Shown in pieces: positions 5,252 to 5,321 of a stretch of 5,321 nucleotides of DNA. The first letter of the stretch is position 1. The number at the start of each line of letters is the position of its first letter. A program made the position numbers and the translations under genes. Origin of the DNA: an uncultured Eubacterium sp. (GTDB lineage: Bacteria; Bacillota_A; Clostridia; Lachnospirales; Lachnospiraceae); contig CAOXUF010000177.1 in NCBI GenBank assembly GCA_948560485.1, positions 1 through 5,321 of the forward strand, in the 5' to 3' direction. The notes below the pieces were generated by a model. That model did not search any database, had not been told where the DNA came from, and saw only the letters and a program-made list of their open reading frames with translations.

Positions 5252-5321
5252 AATGTAGTATTTGTAATCAACTTGTTTTAATGTTTCCCCAAATAATTGT
5301 CAAGTTTTTTCATCTTTAATA
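5252..5321 (-). other. Probable disrupted or recoded N-terminal coding part of the recombinase-like gene
   Basis: Read on the minus strand, the frame of the downstream gene stays open from 5251 back to a TGA at 5302-5300. Beyond that, the same frame reads IKDEKT to the window edge. An overlapping ATG at 5313-5311 starts an 11-codon frame, MKKLDNYLGKH, ending at TAA 5280-5278. It contains T-TTG-GGG (5293-5287), where a -1 shift would give MKKLDNYLG joined to ETLKQVDYKYYIMFELG in the main frame. The window ends 8 bases before that ATG, so its ribosome site cannot be judged. Confidence 0.45.

Noticed and set aside
5275..5303. Minus-strand TTGACA (5303-5298) as a -35 box for the recombinase-like gene
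   Set aside because: At 17 bases the -10 would be TAAAAC, a poor match. The resulting transcript would start about 17 bases before an ATG lacking a Shine-Dalgarno, and the region reads like coding sequence.
1..5321. CRISPR array, insertion sequence, prophage or toxin-antitoxin module
   Set aside because: No regularly spaced repeats, terminal inverted repeats, transposase motifs or toxin/antitoxin gene pairs were seen on either strand.

Overview
The window is AT-rich DNA with strong Shine-Dalgarno sequences, short intergenic gaps and hairpin terminators. The protein set points to a low-GC Firmicute: a LytTR regulator with a LiaF-like membrane protein, a Clostridia-type seryl-tRNA synthetase and a KapD-like exonuclease. 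Family resemblance favours a gut Lachnospiraceae/Clostridia chromosome. This placement comes from recalled protein similarity, not from a marker-gene search.

Layout. (1) Positions 1-1147, plus strand: the C-terminal part of a LytTR DNA-binding regulator, probably cut by the left window edge. It is translationally coupled (ATGA overlap) to a four-helix membrane protein with a LiaF-like C-terminal domain. A hairpin at 1160-1197 separates this pair from the next gene, which is convergent. (2) Positions 1206-1943, minus strand: a small aminoglycoside/choline-kinase-like phosphotransferase whose HGD motif reads HGN. (3) Positions 1944-2108: a divergent promoter region with a near-consensus promoter for serS and an extended -10 promoter for the phosphotransferase. 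(4) Positions 2109-4546, plus strand: serS, a hairpin without a T-tract, tRNA-Arg(CCU) and a DEDDh 3'-5' exonuclease. They are spaced so tightly, with no evident internal promoter, that they may share one transcript. A strong bidirectional terminator at 4546-4591 ends this block. (5) Positions 4601 to the right edge, minus strand: a tyrosine-recombinase-fold protein. Most of its catalytic residues are replaced, and its 5' end looks broken or recoded.

How the genes relate. serS and the tRNA-Arg gene are translation functions, and the exonuclease next to them belongs to a superfamily that includes RNA 3'-trimming enzymes. The LytTR/LiaF-like pair looks like a self-contained envelope-response module. 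No CRISPR array, insertion sequence, riboswitch or intact mobile element was seen. The most unusual part is the right end. The recombinase-like protein has Gln for the first catalytic Arg, Gln for the box II His and Phe for the nucleophilic Tyr. Its only ATG lacks a ribosome binding site and lies inside a reading frame that continues upstream to a TGA.
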